From: Comamonas sp. GB3 AK4-5
GTDB taxonomy: Bacteria > Pseudomonadota > Gammaproteobacteria > Burkholderiales > Burkholderiaceae_C
Reading direction: 5' to 3'
Assembly (NCBI RefSeq): GCF_041320665.1
Contig: NZ_CP166730.1
Location: forward strand, 1,054,001 to 1,118,000
Length of the DNA stretch: 64,000 nt
Shown here: positions 19,784 to 29,741 of the stretch, in pieces
Layout: each line of letters starts with the position of its first letter
Numbering within the stretch: position 1 is the stretch's first letter
Notes under the pieces: generated by a model
Told to the model about the DNA's origin: nothing
Databases searched by the model: none
What the model saw: only the letters and a program-made list of their open reading frames with translations
Translations under genes and position numbers: made by a program

Positions 19784-20526
19784 GTCGCCGCGCCCTGGGG
19801 GAGCAGCGCCAGCTGCCAGTCCATGGCATGCCAGGGGTGCTGGGGCTCCGTCACCCATTGCGCCACCTCGTCCTCGCTGAACAGCTTGCCCAGCACATCG
19901 GCTCGGCCCTGGGCCAGCCATTGCGCGCGGCCCCGGGCGTAGGCGCTGCCGAAATCCTGCCAGCTGCCAAAGCATTCCTGGGCACGCTGGGCGTTGAGCA
20001 GCAGGATGTGCAGATGGGCCTCGTCCGGCAGCAGATTCAGCATGCGCGCGCTGCGCACAAAAAAGGCCACGCGCGCGCAGGCAAATGCCATGGCGGCACG
20101 CAGATCGTCTTCGCGGTGGGGGCGCTGCAGGTCCAGCATGAACCAGCGCTGGCGCAGCGCGGCGGGCAGTTGTTCCTGGGCCTGCTCGTCGCTGAGGTCG
20201 GTGCGCAAACCCAGGTGGTGCAGCACCTGGGGGCGCAGTTGCAGGGTCAGTTGGTCGTCGGTTCCGGATACCGCACCGGAAAAACCGTCCTGTATGGAGT
20301 GGAAGGCCATGGGGTGGGCCAGGGCCAGCGCCCAGTTCAGCGCGTCGCTGCCGGTGCTGTAGCTGGACATGTCGCCACGCCGCTGGGCCTCTTTGGCTTT
20401 GCGCCAGCTCTTGCGTACCACCCAGCACATGCCCACCAGGGCCAGGCTGCCCAGCAGCCAGTGGATTTGCATCAGCCCGTAGATGGCTGCAAAAGGCAGT
20501 AGCACGATGAAAAGGGATTTGATCAC
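19780..20526 (-). CDS. DUF1266-family membrane-anchored protein
   Basis: The 248-residue protein starts with two short hydrophobic stretches (about residues 4-40), then a basic linker and a cytoplasmic domain. The segment NWALALAHPMAF and the later SWQDFGSAYARGRAQW match my memory of DUF1266, a family of unknown function also seen in E. coli YbeR/YbeU. I use the GTG at 20526 because it overlaps the preceding gene's stop as GTGA. It is the last gene of a three-gene minus-strand operon, and its 3' end overlaps the D-aminoacylase gene by four bases. No catalytic motif is evident. Confidence 0.7.
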   Translation of the reverse strand: MIKSLFIVLLPFAAIYGLMQIHWLLGSLALVGMCWVVRKSWRKAKEAQRRGDMSSYSTGSDALNWALALAHPMAFHSIQDGFSGAVSGTDDQLTLQLRPQVLHHLGLRTDLSDEQAQEQLPAALRQRWFMLDLQRPHREDDLRAAMAFACARVAFFVRSARMLNLLPDEAHLHILLLNAQRAQECFGSWQDFGSAYARGRAQWLAQGRADVLGKLFSEDEVAQWVTEPQHPWHAMDWQLALLPQGAAT

Positions 20527-21704
20527 TGTCTGGCCCTCCCGCGTGCGGCCGGACTGCGGCGCCGGGCCAGCTCCAGCGTGTGCTGCTGGGCCGGGGTTTT
20601 GGGCATGCGCTCCATGCCTTCGGCGCCCACGCTGTCCTTGCGGGCAATGGCCATCCATTGCACCAGTGGAGAGCGCAGCGTGCTCAGGTCCAGCAGATCG
20701 GGGTGCTGTTGCAGCAGCCACAACTGCTCGGCCTCGCTGCGCATGTCGGCGGCGACGCACCAGGGCGTGAGCGTGGCATCGGCAGTCAGCAGCTGGGCCG
20801 GGCGCCGCACAATGCCCATGACCAGGGCGTCATCCGGCACTACCGCGTTCAGTGGCAAGTGGTTGAGCAGGGCCACCACATCGGCGGCATAGCGTGCAAT
20901 CGGCGGGCGGTTTTGTTTGCCCTTGATTTGCTCGATCTGCAGCAGGCCGCCTTCCTTCAGATAGGCATTGACCGTGATGCGCGGCTGGGCCGAGCCCGTG
21001 CGGTAGCTGAACAGCCGCATGCGGCCTTTTTCACAGGCCTCTGCGTAATGCTCGCCATAGCCACCGAAAAACTGCTTGCGATCGGCAAACTGCCCCACGC
21101 AGTGGCCCATCATCTGGCTCTCGTAGGCCATTTCCTGGCGCAGCGTGGGGCTTGCGCCATCGAACTCCACAAACGTGCCGTGCTGGCCGCGCAGCAGGCC
21201 ATGCACGGCGCTGGGACAATGTTCCACCCAGCCGCTGTGCTGCTTTTTCTCGAAGGCCAGGTGTTCCAGCGTCCAGCGCGCGAGCGCCTGGGGTGCATTC
21301 ACGCGCTGCAGCTTGCCTTCCAGTGAGGTGCCCTTGCGGGTGGAGAGAAACTCCACCAGCCGGGTTTCCAGCGCCAGTACCTCGGGTGCATCGGGCTCCA
21401 CCCACCACAGATCGGGCAGGGCAAAGCCTGCGGCCTGCTTGGCCAGGCGCTCCTGCGCCCAGGCGGGTGCGGGTGTGCGGCCCAGCAGTTGCTGCAAGGC
21501 CTGGGCGTCGGCCATGCGCTGCACGGCCGGTGGATCGGCCTGCACATTGCCGATCACATGGCGGCAGAAGTGGTTGGCCAGCCAGGCTGCGATCTCGGGC
21601 GCGTCGCCACGCTCTGCACTGCGGGCCTGTATGCGCGCTTTGATGGCCGGGGCATTGACCACGTCGCGTGCCTTGTAGGCGCTGGCGGTGGTGGGCGCCG
21701 TCAT
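20523..21704 (-). CDS. PcfJ-like domain protein of unknown function
   Basis: The 393-residue soluble protein contains MGHCVGQF (near residue 200) followed about 35 residues later by RLFSYRTG and PRITVNAY. This His-Cys-Val plus basic beta-strand arrangement resembles the PcfJ domain found in plasmid and phage proteins; the identification is tentative. Two Trp-rich regions (DLWWVE, LWLL) may form the core. It lies 8 bases after the large upstream gene and shares a GTGA overlap with the DUF1266 gene, so all three are probably co-expressed. No signal peptide is visible. Confidence 0.6.
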   Translation of the reverse strand: MTAPTTASAYKARDVVNAPAIKARIQARSAERGDAPEIAAWLANHFCRHVIGNVQADPPAVQRMADAQALQQLLGRTPAPAWAQERLAKQAAGFALPDLWWVEPDAPEVLALETRLVEFLSTRKGTSLEGKLQRVNAPQALARWTLEHLAFEKKQHSGWVEHCPSAVHGLLRGQHGTFVEFDGASPTLRQEMAYESQMMGHCVGQFADRKQFFGGYGEHYAEACEKGRMRLFSYRTGSAQPRITVNAYLKEGGLLQIEQIKGKQNRPPIARYAADVVALLNHLPLNAVVPDDALVMGIVRRPAQLLTADATLTPWCVAADMRSEAEQLWLLQQHPDLLDLSTLRSPLVQWMAIARKDSVGAEGMERMPKTPAQQHTLELARRRSPAARGRARQ

Positions 21705-21712
21705 GGCCTGGC

Positions 21713-24028
21713 TCACCAGAATTTCCACCAGGGTTTGCTGCCGGCTGCGGGCTGGTCGCGCTGGGCCAACAGGCGCTGGGCGCGTTCCAGGCCTTCGCGG
21801 GCCATGCGCTGCTCGGCCTCGTTGTCGTTCTTGCCCAGGTTGCCTACGGCCTCCTGGTGCATGGCCACGCATTCCTCCAGCAGCTCGGGATAGGCTTCCA
21901 GCGCGCAGCCCAGGCGGCGCAGGGCATAGCTTTCCTTGAGCGCACGCACCTCCTGTTGGTAGCTGCGCAGCCGGGGCAGCACCTGCTCGGGGCGGAAGAC
22001 CGAGAAGAAGTCCAGCATGGACATCAGCGCGGCCAGGTAGCGGCGGCGCTGGTCGCGTTGCTCGTCCTCGTCCAGCTCCTCGAACCATTGGTCCAGGCGT
22101 TCCAGCCAGATGCTGATTTCATCGCCACGGTCCAGCTTGTACAGCGACATGGCGATGGTGGAGAAGTAGTTGGCCGGGTCATGGCGGCCATAGCCGTGCT
22201 GCTGCACAAAATGCCACAGGCGCTCGGCCTCGGCGACGATGGCCGCGTCATCGTCCTTGCCTATGGCGCACCACAGCAGGCCATCCTGGTGTTCGGCAAA
22301 CGGGCTGCTGGCCAGGCCTTTATGGTGCAGCACGGCCGCTTCGTCATAGCGATCGGCAAAGCGGTATTTGATGGCCAGGTTGTTGCACAGCATGGAGTAG
22401 ACATGCAGGTCTGCGTCCTTGAAGCGGCCCTGGCCCGTGGCCCAGAACTGCTCGAAGCGTTCCAGGCCTTGTTCGTAATAGCGAATCACCAGCGGCAGCA
22501 GCACCTCGTCGGCAGGCACTTTCTTTTTGCCACCCATGAGGGGGGCCAGGTCGTCCGCATCGTCCAGCACCACGCCAGCGCCATAGCACCAGTGGCCGCC
22601 CAGGGCGTTGGGGAAGGGGCGGGCCAGGGCTTCTTCCAGTGGCAGGGCGGCAAAGCGCGCGGCCCAGAGTTTGGGCAGCTTGTCGCTGTCGGCCCATTCG
22701 GGATGGCGGCCGACGGATTGCTCCAGCAGCGGCAAGGCCTGCTGCATCTGGCGCTTGGCAGCAAGGCGCAGGCCCAGGATGAGGGCCAGCAGGTCGTTGT
22801 CCGGCTCGCGGCTGCGCACAAAGTCCAGGTAAAAATCAGAGGACTCGAGGGGCATGGCGCCCGGTTCCCGGGCCAGCATCTGGCGCATGTCTTCATCTTC
22901 CCGGGCGCATGCCAGGATCACCGCCCAGGTGATGGCGTGTTCGCTGTCTGGCGCAAAACGCTCCAGGGCCAGCTGGCAACCGCGCTGGGCCGCGCCGGGG
23001 CGGGCATGCAGCACGCTTTCCAGTGCCAGGGCGGCGGCTTCGTCCATGCGGCCGGCCTGCGCCAGCCAGTCCAGCTGCTGGGCACCGAAACTGTCGCCAT
23101 GGTCGTCGGTCAGGCCGAAGTGGCCCTGCGGAGCCAGCTGCACGGCGGCATCCAGTTGGCCGGCCAGTGCGCAGGCCTGGGCCTGCAGGCGCAGTATGCG
23201 CACCTTGCGGTGGGCGCGAACGGCCTGCGAAGGGGCGGGTTGTTCATCGCGTGCCAGCTGCTTCTCGCAGGCCATCAGCAGCGCGGGCAGGCTGGAGGTG
23301 ACCACGGGCAGCACGCGATCGGCCAGTTCCATCCACTGGTCAAAGTCCACGCCCTGCTCGGGCGGGGCGTCGCGCAGTGTCGTGATGGCGGATTGCACAT
23401 GGCGGGTGGCGCTGGCGGTATCACCGCGGCGCTGGTCCAGCTCGGCCTTGTGCACCAGGGCCATGGTGTCCAGATAGGCCGCGCGGTCCTCGTTGTCCGG
23501 GTCGGCACGTTCCTGGGCACGTTCCAGGTCCACGCCTTGTGCGGCAATCTCCCAGGCCTGGGCCTTGTTGGCCATCCACTGCCAGCCTTGCCAGTAGCCG
23601 CTGGCGTCCACGGTGTCCGGCAAGGCCGCCAGCGACTGTGCGGTGGGCAGCAGCAGGGCCACGGCCGAAGCCGGGTCAAAGTCCAGACGGCTTTGGATGT
23701 CGCTGAGCGCAATGCGCGCCTGGGCATCGGCGGGGTGGCGTTCATCGCCTTGCAGCGCGGCCTCGCGATGGGTTTGCAGAAAAGCGTTGGCGGTCTCGGG
23801 CTGCTCCAGCGTCAGCCAGAAGTCGTGCACCCGCTCCAGCTCTGTCACCGTGGTGGGGGCAAAGCTTTGCTGCGCCATCAGCTCTACCACGGCGGCCACC
23901 CGGTCGCTGTGGGCAATGGTGCTGGAACTGTCGTCGTGGAGCAGCTCGTGGGCCTGTTCCAGAAATGCGTGCAGAGCGTCGCCCTGCAGCGCGGAGGCCG
24001 ATGCCGCCGCGGAGCGTGGTGAATGCAT
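21713..24028 (-). CDS. Large TPR-like helical protein of unknown function
   Basis: The protein is 771 residues from the ATG at 24028; an ATG at 24112 would add 28 residues unlike the rest. It is rich in Ala, Leu, Asp and Glu and consists of repeated helix pairs such as AYLDTMALVHKAELDQRRGD followed by TASATRHVQSAITTL, typical of TPR-type scaffolds. I see no enzyme motif, membrane helix or signal peptide. It ends with the tail KPWWKFW. It is first gene of the operon with the PcfJ-like and DUF1266 genes. A long antisense reading frame over it is a codon-bias shadow. Confidence 0.7.
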   Translation of the reverse strand: MHSPRSAAASASALQGDALHAFLEQAHELLHDDSSSTIAHSDRVAAVVELMAQQSFAPTTVTELERVHDFWLTLEQPETANAFLQTHREAALQGDERHPADAQARIALSDIQSRLDFDPASAVALLLPTAQSLAALPDTVDASGYWQGWQWMANKAQAWEIAAQGVDLERAQERADPDNEDRAAYLDTMALVHKAELDQRRGDTASATRHVQSAITTLRDAPPEQGVDFDQWMELADRVLPVVTSSLPALLMACEKQLARDEQPAPSQAVRAHRKVRILRLQAQACALAGQLDAAVQLAPQGHFGLTDDHGDSFGAQQLDWLAQAGRMDEAAALALESVLHARPGAAQRGCQLALERFAPDSEHAITWAVILACAREDEDMRQMLAREPGAMPLESSDFYLDFVRSREPDNDLLALILGLRLAAKRQMQQALPLLEQSVGRHPEWADSDKLPKLWAARFAALPLEEALARPFPNALGGHWCYGAGVVLDDADDLAPLMGGKKKVPADEVLLPLVIRYYEQGLERFEQFWATGQGRFKDADLHVYSMLCNNLAIKYRFADRYDEAAVLHHKGLASSPFAEHQDGLLWCAIGKDDDAAIVAEAERLWHFVQQHGYGRHDPANYFSTIAMSLYKLDRGDEISIWLERLDQWFEELDEDEQRDQRRRYLAALMSMLDFFSVFRPEQVLPRLRSYQQEVRALKESYALRRLGCALEAYPELLEECVAMHQEAVGNLGKNDNEAEQRMAREGLERAQRLLAQRDQPAAGSKPWWKFW

Positions 24029-24249
24029 GGTGAATGCCGAAAAAATGGGCGTGTCAGCCCCGAAAAAAAGGGCTTGTGGCCCCCAAACAGCCCGCATCCT
24101 AGCGGTCACCATGGTGGGGCGGACGCAGCCTTCGGGGGTTTCACATTCTGTTGCAAATTGTGGTCTGACCCCTTTCCCTCCATAACCTGGAAAGGCTGTG
24201 GCTGGTCGGGGGATGGGGTGATAGCGTGCGCTTGCCTTTGCGGCCGAAC

Positions 24250-25581
24250 TTAATCGCGCACCAGCACTTCACCGCGCAAGGTGTAGGCCTTGGCTTCGGT
24301 GATCTTCACGTCCACGATCTGGCCGAGCAGGCGCTCGTTGCCGGGGAAGTTGACCACGCGGTTGCACTCGGTGCGACCCATGAGCTCGCTGCCGTCGCGC
24401 TTGGAGCGGCCTTCCACCAGCAGGCGCTGTACCGTGCCCACGCGCTCTTCGCTGATGTCCTTGATGTTCTGGTTGATCACGGCCTGCAACTCCTGCAGGC
24501 GACGCAGCTTGACCTCGTGCGGCGTGTCGTCGTGCAGATTGGCGGCCGGCGTGCCGGGGCGGGGGCTGAAGATGAAGCTGAAGCTGTTGTCAAAGCGCAC
24601 GTCGTGGATGAGCTTCATCATCTTCTGGAAGTCCTCCTCGGTCTCACCGGGGAAGCCCACGATGAAGTCGCTGCTCATGGCCATATCCGGGCGAATGGCG
24701 CGCAGCTTGCGGATCGTGCTCTTGTATTCCATAGCCGTGTAGCCGCGCTTCATGGCCATCAAGATCTTGTCGCTGCCATGCTGCACGGGCAGGTGCAAAT
24801 GGCTGACCAGCTTGGGCAGCTTGGCATAGGCCTCGATGAGGCGGGGCGTGAACTCGTTGGGGTGGCTGGTGGTGTAGCGGATGCGCTCGATGCCGGGGAT
24901 CTCGGACACATATTCCAGCAGCAGGGCAAAGTCGGCAATCTCTGTCGTATCACCCATCTTGCCCAGGTAGGCATTGACGTTCTGGCCCAGCAGCGTGACT
25001 TCCTTCACGCCCTGGTCGGCCAGGCCGGCCACTTCCACCAGTACGTCCTCGAACGGGCGGCTGACTTCCTCGCCGCGCGTGTAGGGAACGACGCAGTAGC
25101 TGCAGTATTTGCTGCAGCCTTCCATGATGGAGACAAAGGCCGAAGCGCCTTCCACACGGGCGGGTGGCAGGTGGTCGAATTTTTCGATCTCGGGAAAGCT
25201 GATGTCCACCTGGGGCTTGGCCTTGGCCGCACGCTGGTTCAAGAGCTCGGGCAGGCGGTGCAGGGTCTGGGGGCCAAACACCACGTCCACATAGGGCGCG
25301 CGCTTGATGATTTCCTCGCCCTCCTGGCTGGCCACGCAGCCGCCCACGCCGATGAGCACGCCTTTTTCCTTGAGGTGCTTGAAGCGACCCAGGTCGGAGA
25401 ACACCTTCTCCTGCGCCTTCTCACGCACCGAGCAGGTGTTGAAAAGAATCAGGTCGGCCTGCTCGGGGTCGTCCGTGGATTCGTAGCCCTGGGCGGCGCC
25501 CAGCACATCGGCCATCTTGTCCGAGTCGTACTCGTTCATCTGGCAGCCAAAGGTTTTGATAAAGACTTTTTTGGTGGTCAT
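24250..25581 (-). CDS. miaB: MiaB, tRNA-2-methylthio-N6-dimethylallyladenosine synthase
   Basis: MiaB is a radical-SAM methylthiotransferase that adds a methylthio group to i6A37 of tRNAs reading UNN codons. The 443-residue protein has the N-terminal UPF0004 domain with cysteines in [21 protein letters not shown] and VGGCVASQ, the radical-[11 protein letters not shown] motif near residue 160, and a C-terminal TRAM domain ending in LRGEVLVRD. Length and motifs are typical. It is a stand-alone gene on the minus strand; the 220 bases between it and the preceding operon show nothing I can identify. Confidence 0.97.
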   Translation of the reverse strand: MTTKKVFIKTFGCQMNEYDSDKMADVLGAAQGYESTDDPEQADLILFNTCSVREKAQEKVFSDLGRFKHLKEKGVLIGVGGCVASQEGEEIIKRAPYVDVVFGPQTLHRLPELLNQRAAKAKPQVDISFPEIEKFDHLPPARVEGASAFVSIMEGCSKYCSYCVVPYTRGEEVSRPFEDVLVEVAGLADQGVKEVTLLGQNVNAYLGKMGDTTEIADFALLLEYVSEIPGIERIRYTTSHPNEFTPRLIEAYAKLPKLVSHLHLPVQHGSDKILMAMKRGYTAMEYKSTIRKLRAIRPDMAMSSDFIVGFPGETEEDFQKMMKLIHDVRFDNSFSFIFSPRPGTPAANLHDDTPHEVKLRRLQELQAVINQNIKDISEERVGTVQRLLVEGRSKRDGSELMGRTECNRVVNFPGNERLLGQIVDVKITEAKAYTLRGEVLVRD

Positions 25582-25704
25582 GGCAGTGGGGCGACGCTAG
25601 CGCTTGCGCGCAGGTCTTATGGGGTCAATCGCCTTCTGGCGCATAGGGCATGCGCTGGAGGCTGTCAAAAAAAGGAGCGAATCGGGAGCGGAGCGCGCAG
25701 AGGG

Positions 25705-26127
25705 CTAGCGCTGCGAGGGCAGCTTGGCCTGGATTTCTTCGGGCGTGAGTATCCAGGCCTGGTGCAGCCAGCGGGTGCTGGGCTCGATCACATAGTTCAC
25801 CGTGAAGGTTTGGCCCTGCAGGGTGTGGGCAAACACCAGGCGGTTTTTGGCGTCGAGCAGGCGAAAGCCTGGTGTGGTGCGCAGGAGCTTGCCGTTGATG
25901 GTGAGCTCAGGCAGGGGCGCGACCTGCATCACGCCACGTTGGACATTGTCTGGAAAGCTGCGTTGGGCCGCTTCACTTACACCGCGCGTGCCGGCAGGCG
26001 TGGTCTGGGCATGGACAGAGGGGATGGTCTGGGCATGGGCCGCAGACAGTGGAGCGAGCAGGGTCGCCAGCAGGGCAGCGGCGCACAGGCGCAGGCCTGG
26101 TGAGAAAAATATGGGGCAGCGGGGCAT
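25705..26127 (-). CDS. Small secreted protein of unknown function
   Basis: The 140-residue protein has a clear signal peptide: a hydrophobic stretch at residues 12-28 and probable cleavage after AHA near residue 32. The mature part has ELTINGKLLRTTPGFRLLD and FAHTLQGQTFTVNY, which look like beta-strands, and ends in a short helical tail. I recognise no family. It may be a periplasmic beta-rich protein. It sits 77 bases downstream of fdhD on the same strand, so it could be the last gene of the formate dehydrogenase operon or independent. Confidence 0.65.
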   Translation of the reverse strand: MPRCPIFFSPGLRLCAAALLATLLAPLSAAHAQTIPSVHAQTTPAGTRGVSEAAQRSFPDNVQRGVMQVAPLPELTINGKLLRTTPGFRLLDAKNRLVFAHTLQGQTFTVNYVIEPSTRWLHQAWILTPEEIQAKLPSQR

Positions 26128-26204
26128 GGTGTATATCCAGGGGCTGGGGCCGAGATTGTACGAAGCTGCTGCTGTCTGCGTGTTTCAGTGGGGCATGTTC
26201 TGGC

Positions 26205-27098
26205 TCATGCGCCTGCTGCAGCCCCCGGCGCATACAGCACCGCCTGGGGCGGGCGGCACAGGCCCCAGAAGCGCAGGCCGGTGAGCTCGGCCATGCGCAC
26301 GCCCATGGCTGTGGGGGCCGAGATGGTGGCCAGGGCGGCCACGCCCAGCTTGGCACATTTGCGCACCAGCTCATGGCTGCCACGGCTGGAGAGCACCACA
26401 AAGCCGGGCTCGGTGAGCTTGCCGTTGCGCGCCAGGCGGCCCAGCAACTTGTCCAGCGCGTTGTGGCGGCCCACGTCTTCCAGCACATCGTGGAGTTGCC
26501 CATCCAGCGTGGCCCAGCCGGCGGCATGGATGGCGCCGGCCTGCTGGTTCAGCAACTGCAGGGCCGGCAACTGCTCCATGGCGCGCAGCACCGTGGGCAG
26601 ATCGACCTGCGCAATCCAGGGCTGGGGCGGCAGGGCAGGAAAGTCCAGGTCCAGGGCGGCAAAGCTGTCCACGCCGCAGACGCCGCAACCGGTGCGTCCG
26701 CTCATGCTGCGGCGGCGGTCCTTGAGCCGGGCAAAGCAGCGCGCGGCAATGTCCAGCTGTACCTCAACGCCATCCATGCCCTCGGGCAGGCCGGCCACAG
26801 CGGCGGCCACGGTGTTCACCTCGATGCCATAGCAATCGGCGGCGCGGTCGAGAATGCCTTCGCTCAGCGCAAAGCCCAGGGCAAAGTCCTCCAGATCCTG
26901 TGGCGTGCCCATCATCACCGCGTGGGAGATGCCATTGAACACCAGGGCAATCGGTACCTCGTTGGCCAGCACCCGGGTCTGGGCCTGGGGCTGTACGCAG
27001 CCATCGCCCTCCAGGCGCAACTGCTGTGCCGTCACCGGCAGCACGCAGGGGATGGAGTCGGGAGCGGGCGAAGAGGGCAGGGGGCAGGCATCAGTCAT
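26205..27098 (-). CDS. fdhD: FdhD, formate dehydrogenase sulfurtransferase
   Basis: FdhD passes sulfur from a cysteine desulfurase to the molybdenum cofactor, making formate dehydrogenase active. The protein is 297 residues from the ATG at 27098; an ATG nine codons earlier is also possible. It has the essential TGCGVCG (CxxC) motif near residue 133, and the conserved EDVGRHNALDKL and VLSSRGSHELV segments. It lies about 96 bases after fdhE, in the same direction. Its substrate enzyme is encoded just upstream as fdoGHI. Confidence 0.96.
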   Translation of the reverse strand: MTDACPLPSSPAPDSIPCVLPVTAQQLRLEGDGCVQPQAQTRVLANEVPIALVFNGISHAVMMGTPQDLEDFALGFALSEGILDRAADCYGIEVNTVAAAVAGLPEGMDGVEVQLDIAARCFARLKDRRRSMSGRTGCGVCGVDSFAALDLDFPALPPQPWIAQVDLPTVLRAMEQLPALQLLNQQAGAIHAAGWATLDGQLHDVLEDVGRHNALDKLLGRLARNGKLTEPGFVVLSSRGSHELVRKCAKLGVAALATISAPTAMGVRMAELTGLRFWGLCRPPQAVLYAPGAAAGA

Positions 27099-27194
27099 GG
27101 CGATGGCATTATCGAATGCGGGCAAAGCCTGGTGCCAGCGCCGAGTTAACCCCGGCTCCGCGCAGGAAGGCGCGGTAGACGACGCAGAGCGATG

Positions 27195-28160
27195 TCACGC
27201 CAAGGCTGGCAGGAATAGCGGATTGACGCCGCTGCGCACCAACTCCTTGGCTTCCATCTCCGCATCCAGCGCCAGGCTGGCCAGGTCGTCGGCCACCAGC
27301 TCCAGCTGGTGATCGGCCTGCAGATAAAAAGCCTTGAGGTAGCTGTGGCAGTCGCCGCAGGCCTCGGCCTTGATGGGGGCCTTCTCGTCCTCCAGACACC
27401 AGTAATCGAGTGCGCCAGTGCTGTCACAACTGGTGCATTTGGTGCGCACCACATGCCATTGGCTCTCGCACAGGCTGCATTGCAGATAGCGCAGACCGGC
27501 TTGTGCGCCGCTGAGCACCAGGCTGGCCGTGGGTGCATGGTCGCAGACCGGGCATTGGTGGCGCTGCTCGCCGGGCTCGGCCATGCCAGAGGCCGGCAGC
27601 TGGCCGGCCAGCTGGCGCCAATACAGTGACAGCGCGGCCCACAGCAGTTGGCCCACGGCGGCATCGGGCAGCGCCGCTCCTGTGTCCGGCGGCAGTGCAT
27701 CGCCACGCAGCGCGGCCAGCAGGGCGTCGGCCCAGGCGTTGCACTGTGCTGCATCGGCGGCGCGCAGTGTGGCCAGGGCCTGCTGCACGGGCGCACCCTG
27801 CATGCCGGGCCGTGGGGTGAGCTGCTGGAGCAATTGCTCCAGCAGCACCAGCCAGTGGGCGCTGCGCGGCCATTGGCCGCTGTGCAGCGGTGCAGGGGGC
27901 TGGCCCTGCTGCAGCAGCAGCGTCTGGGCCAGTGCGGCCTGTTCTGTCGCGGGCAACGGTGCGGCCTCGGCCACGGCCTGCTGGGCGTCGACCAGGTCGG
28001 CAGCCCACAGCAGGTAGTCGGCCATGGCATGGCCGTGGGCCAGCTTGCGCAGCCGTGCTGCGCGCGGCGCATAGGGCAGGGCCCCGGAGGGCAGCTGCAG
28101 CGCGGGGATGTGGGTCACGCCCGGCGAGCGTTCCGATTCAGGGACGATACGAATGCTCAT
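27195..28160 (-). CDS. fdhE: FdhE, formate dehydrogenase maturation protein
   Basis: FdhE is a rubredoxin-like iron protein needed for assembly of respiratory formate dehydrogenase. The 321-residue protein has an N-terminal helical domain and four CxxC pairs in the C-terminal half: CPVCDH, CSLCESQW, CTSCDS and CGDCHSY, as expected for two iron sites. Its ATG overlaps the fdoI stop by four bases, so its expression is tied to the structural genes. Length is close to that of E. coli FdhE. Confidence 0.95.
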   Translation of the reverse strand: MSIRIVPESERSPGVTHIPALQLPSGALPYAPRAARLRKLAHGHAMADYLLWAADLVDAQQAVAEAAPLPATEQAALAQTLLLQQGQPPAPLHSGQWPRSAHWLVLLEQLLQQLTPRPGMQGAPVQQALATLRAADAAQCNAWADALLAALRGDALPPDTGAALPDAAVGQLLWAALSLYWRQLAGQLPASGMAEPGEQRHQCPVCDHAPTASLVLSGAQAGLRYLQCSLCESQWHVVRTKCTSCDSTGALDYWCLEDEKAPIKAEACGDCHSYLKAFYLQADHQLELVADDLASLALDAEMEAKELVRSGVNPLFLPALA

Positions 28161-28816
28161 CGCGTGCGCCCTGCCTTGGCCTTGGTGGGCTTGCCTTTGG
28201 CCGATATTTCCTCATGCCAACGGTCGTGGTGGGCCTTGGCCCAGGCATGGCTGACATAGCCGGTGACCATGCCGCGGATCGAGCCCTTGACCCAGAAGGC
28301 CAGGTAGATGTGGCCCAGGATCAGCAGCATCAGCCCGATGCCGGCGACCGCATGCAGCAGCAAGGCCACGCGCAGCACGGGAATCGGGAACAGGTGCGCG
28401 AAATAGGCGCGCCAGATCACCAGGCCGGTGATCAGCAGCAGGCTGATCAGGCTCATGATGCCCCAGAACAAAACCTTCTGGCCGGCGTTGTACTTGCCAA
28501 TGCGCAGCGGCTTGCTGTGGTCGCCAGCCAGCACGGATTTGACGTTCTCCGCCCAGATACGGTCCTCTTTGGCAAACAGGTTGTATTTGACAAAGCGCAC
28601 GAACAGATAGACCAGCGCCACAAACACCACCACGCCGAAGAAGGGGTGCAGCAGCCGCGCCATCTGCGGTGTGCCGAACACGTTGTTCAGCCAGTTCAGG
28701 CTGGGGAAGACCCAGGACAGGCCGGACAGGGCCACCAGGAAAAAGCACACCACCATGGCCCAATGGCACAGGCGGTCAGGCAGTGGTGTGCGCAGAATTT
28801 CGCGGTCTTTTTTCAT
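28157..28816 (-). CDS. fdoI: Formate dehydrogenase gamma subunit (cytochrome b556)
   Basis: This inner-membrane diheme cytochrome b passes electrons from the beta subunit to quinone. The 219-residue protein has four hydrophobic helices and histidines suited to heme ligation, for example in DRLCHWAMV near residue 17 and in [12 protein letters not shown] and GHIYLAFW toward the C-terminus. It overlaps both neighbours (fdoH and fdhE) by four bases. The C-terminal tail is basic (KAKAGRTR). Confidence 0.95.
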   Translation of the reverse strand: MKKDREILRTPLPDRLCHWAMVVCFFLVALSGLSWVFPSLNWLNNVFGTPQMARLLHPFFGVVVFVALVYLFVRFVKYNLFAKEDRIWAENVKSVLAGDHSKPLRIGKYNAGQKVLFWGIMSLISLLLITGLVIWRAYFAHLFPIPVLRVALLLHAVAGIGLMLLILGHIYLAFWVKGSIRGMVTGYVSHAWAKAHHDRWHEEISAKGKPTKAKAGRTR

Positions 28817-29730
28817 GCCCGGTCTCCTTGCTTGCCCTTTTTGGCGTGGTCGTGGTGGTGGTCCTCGTCTTCATCGATCTCGTTGGGGCCGGTGGCCATG
28901 TAGTGGGCCGCAGCGCCTGCCAGCGTGGCAATGAAGCCCACGGCGGCCAGTGGCTTGAGCAAGCCCTTCCAGCCCTCGACCACGCCGCTGATCTTGGGTT
29001 CCTTGGGCAGCTTGTGGTACAGCTCGGGCTGGTCTGCATGGTGCAGCACATACATCACATGGGTGCCGCCCACGCCTTGCGGGTTGTAGACGCCGGCATG
29101 GTCGAAACCACGGGTCTTCATCTCTGCCACACGGCCTTCAGCCCTGTCCAGCATGTCGTCCTTGGTGCCAAACGAGATGGCGCCGGTGGGGCAGGTCTTG
29201 ACGCAGGCCGGCTCCTGGCCCACGGCCACGCGGTCGGAACACAGCGTGCACTTGTAGGCCTTGTTGTCCTTTTCGCTGATGCGCGGGATGTTGAAGGGGC
29301 AGCCGGCCACGCAGTAGCCACAGCCTATGCAGTGCTCGGACTGGAAGTCCACGATGCCGTTGGCGTACTGCACGATGGCGCCGGGCTGCGGGCAGGCCTT
29401 GAGGCAGCCTGGGTCTTCGCAGTGCATGCAGCCGTCCTTGCGGATCAGCCACTCCAGCTTGCCCTTTTCGTTGATGTGCTCGTCAAAGCGCATCAGCGTC
29501 CAGCTCTCGGGCGAGAGGTCGCGCGGGTTGTCGTAGACGCCAAAGTTCTCGCCCACGTCATCGCGCAGGTCGTTCCATTCGCTGCAGGCGACCTGGCAGG
29601 CCTTGCAGCCAATGCAGATGCTCACATCGATCAGTTTGGCAACTTCCGCTTTGTGATCGCGTGCACGTGCTGCGGGCGTGAGGCCATTGGTGGCCGAGCG
29701 CCGCACAATATCTTGGGATTGCATGCTCAT
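28813..29730 (-). CDS. fdoH: Formate dehydrogenase beta subunit, four-cluster ferredoxin
   Basis: The beta subunit carries electrons from the catalytic subunit through four [4Fe-4S] clusters. The 305-residue protein shows four ferredoxin motifs, including [35 protein letters not shown] and CTLCSDR. A hydrophobic helix at about residues 257-277 anchors it in the membrane. The extreme C-terminus is unusually acidic and His-rich ([10 protein letters not shown]). It starts 11 bases after fdoG and overlaps fdoI. Length matches E. coli FdnH/FdoH. Confidence 0.96.
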   Translation of the reverse strand: MSMQSQDIVRRSATNGLTPAARARDHKAEVAKLIDVSICIGCKACQVACSEWNDLRDDVGENFGVYDNPRDLSPESWTLMRFDEHINEKGKLEWLIRKDGCMHCEDPGCLKACPQPGAIVQYANGIVDFQSEHCIGCGYCVAGCPFNIPRISEKDNKAYKCTLCSDRVAVGQEPACVKTCPTGAISFGTKDDMLDRAEGRVAEMKTRGFDHAGVYNPQGVGGTHVMYVLHHADQPELYHKLPKEPKISGVVEGWKGLLKPLAAVGFIATLAGAAAHYMATGPNEIDEDEDHHHDHAKKGKQGDRA

Positions 29731-29741
29731 GGGGCCTCGCC

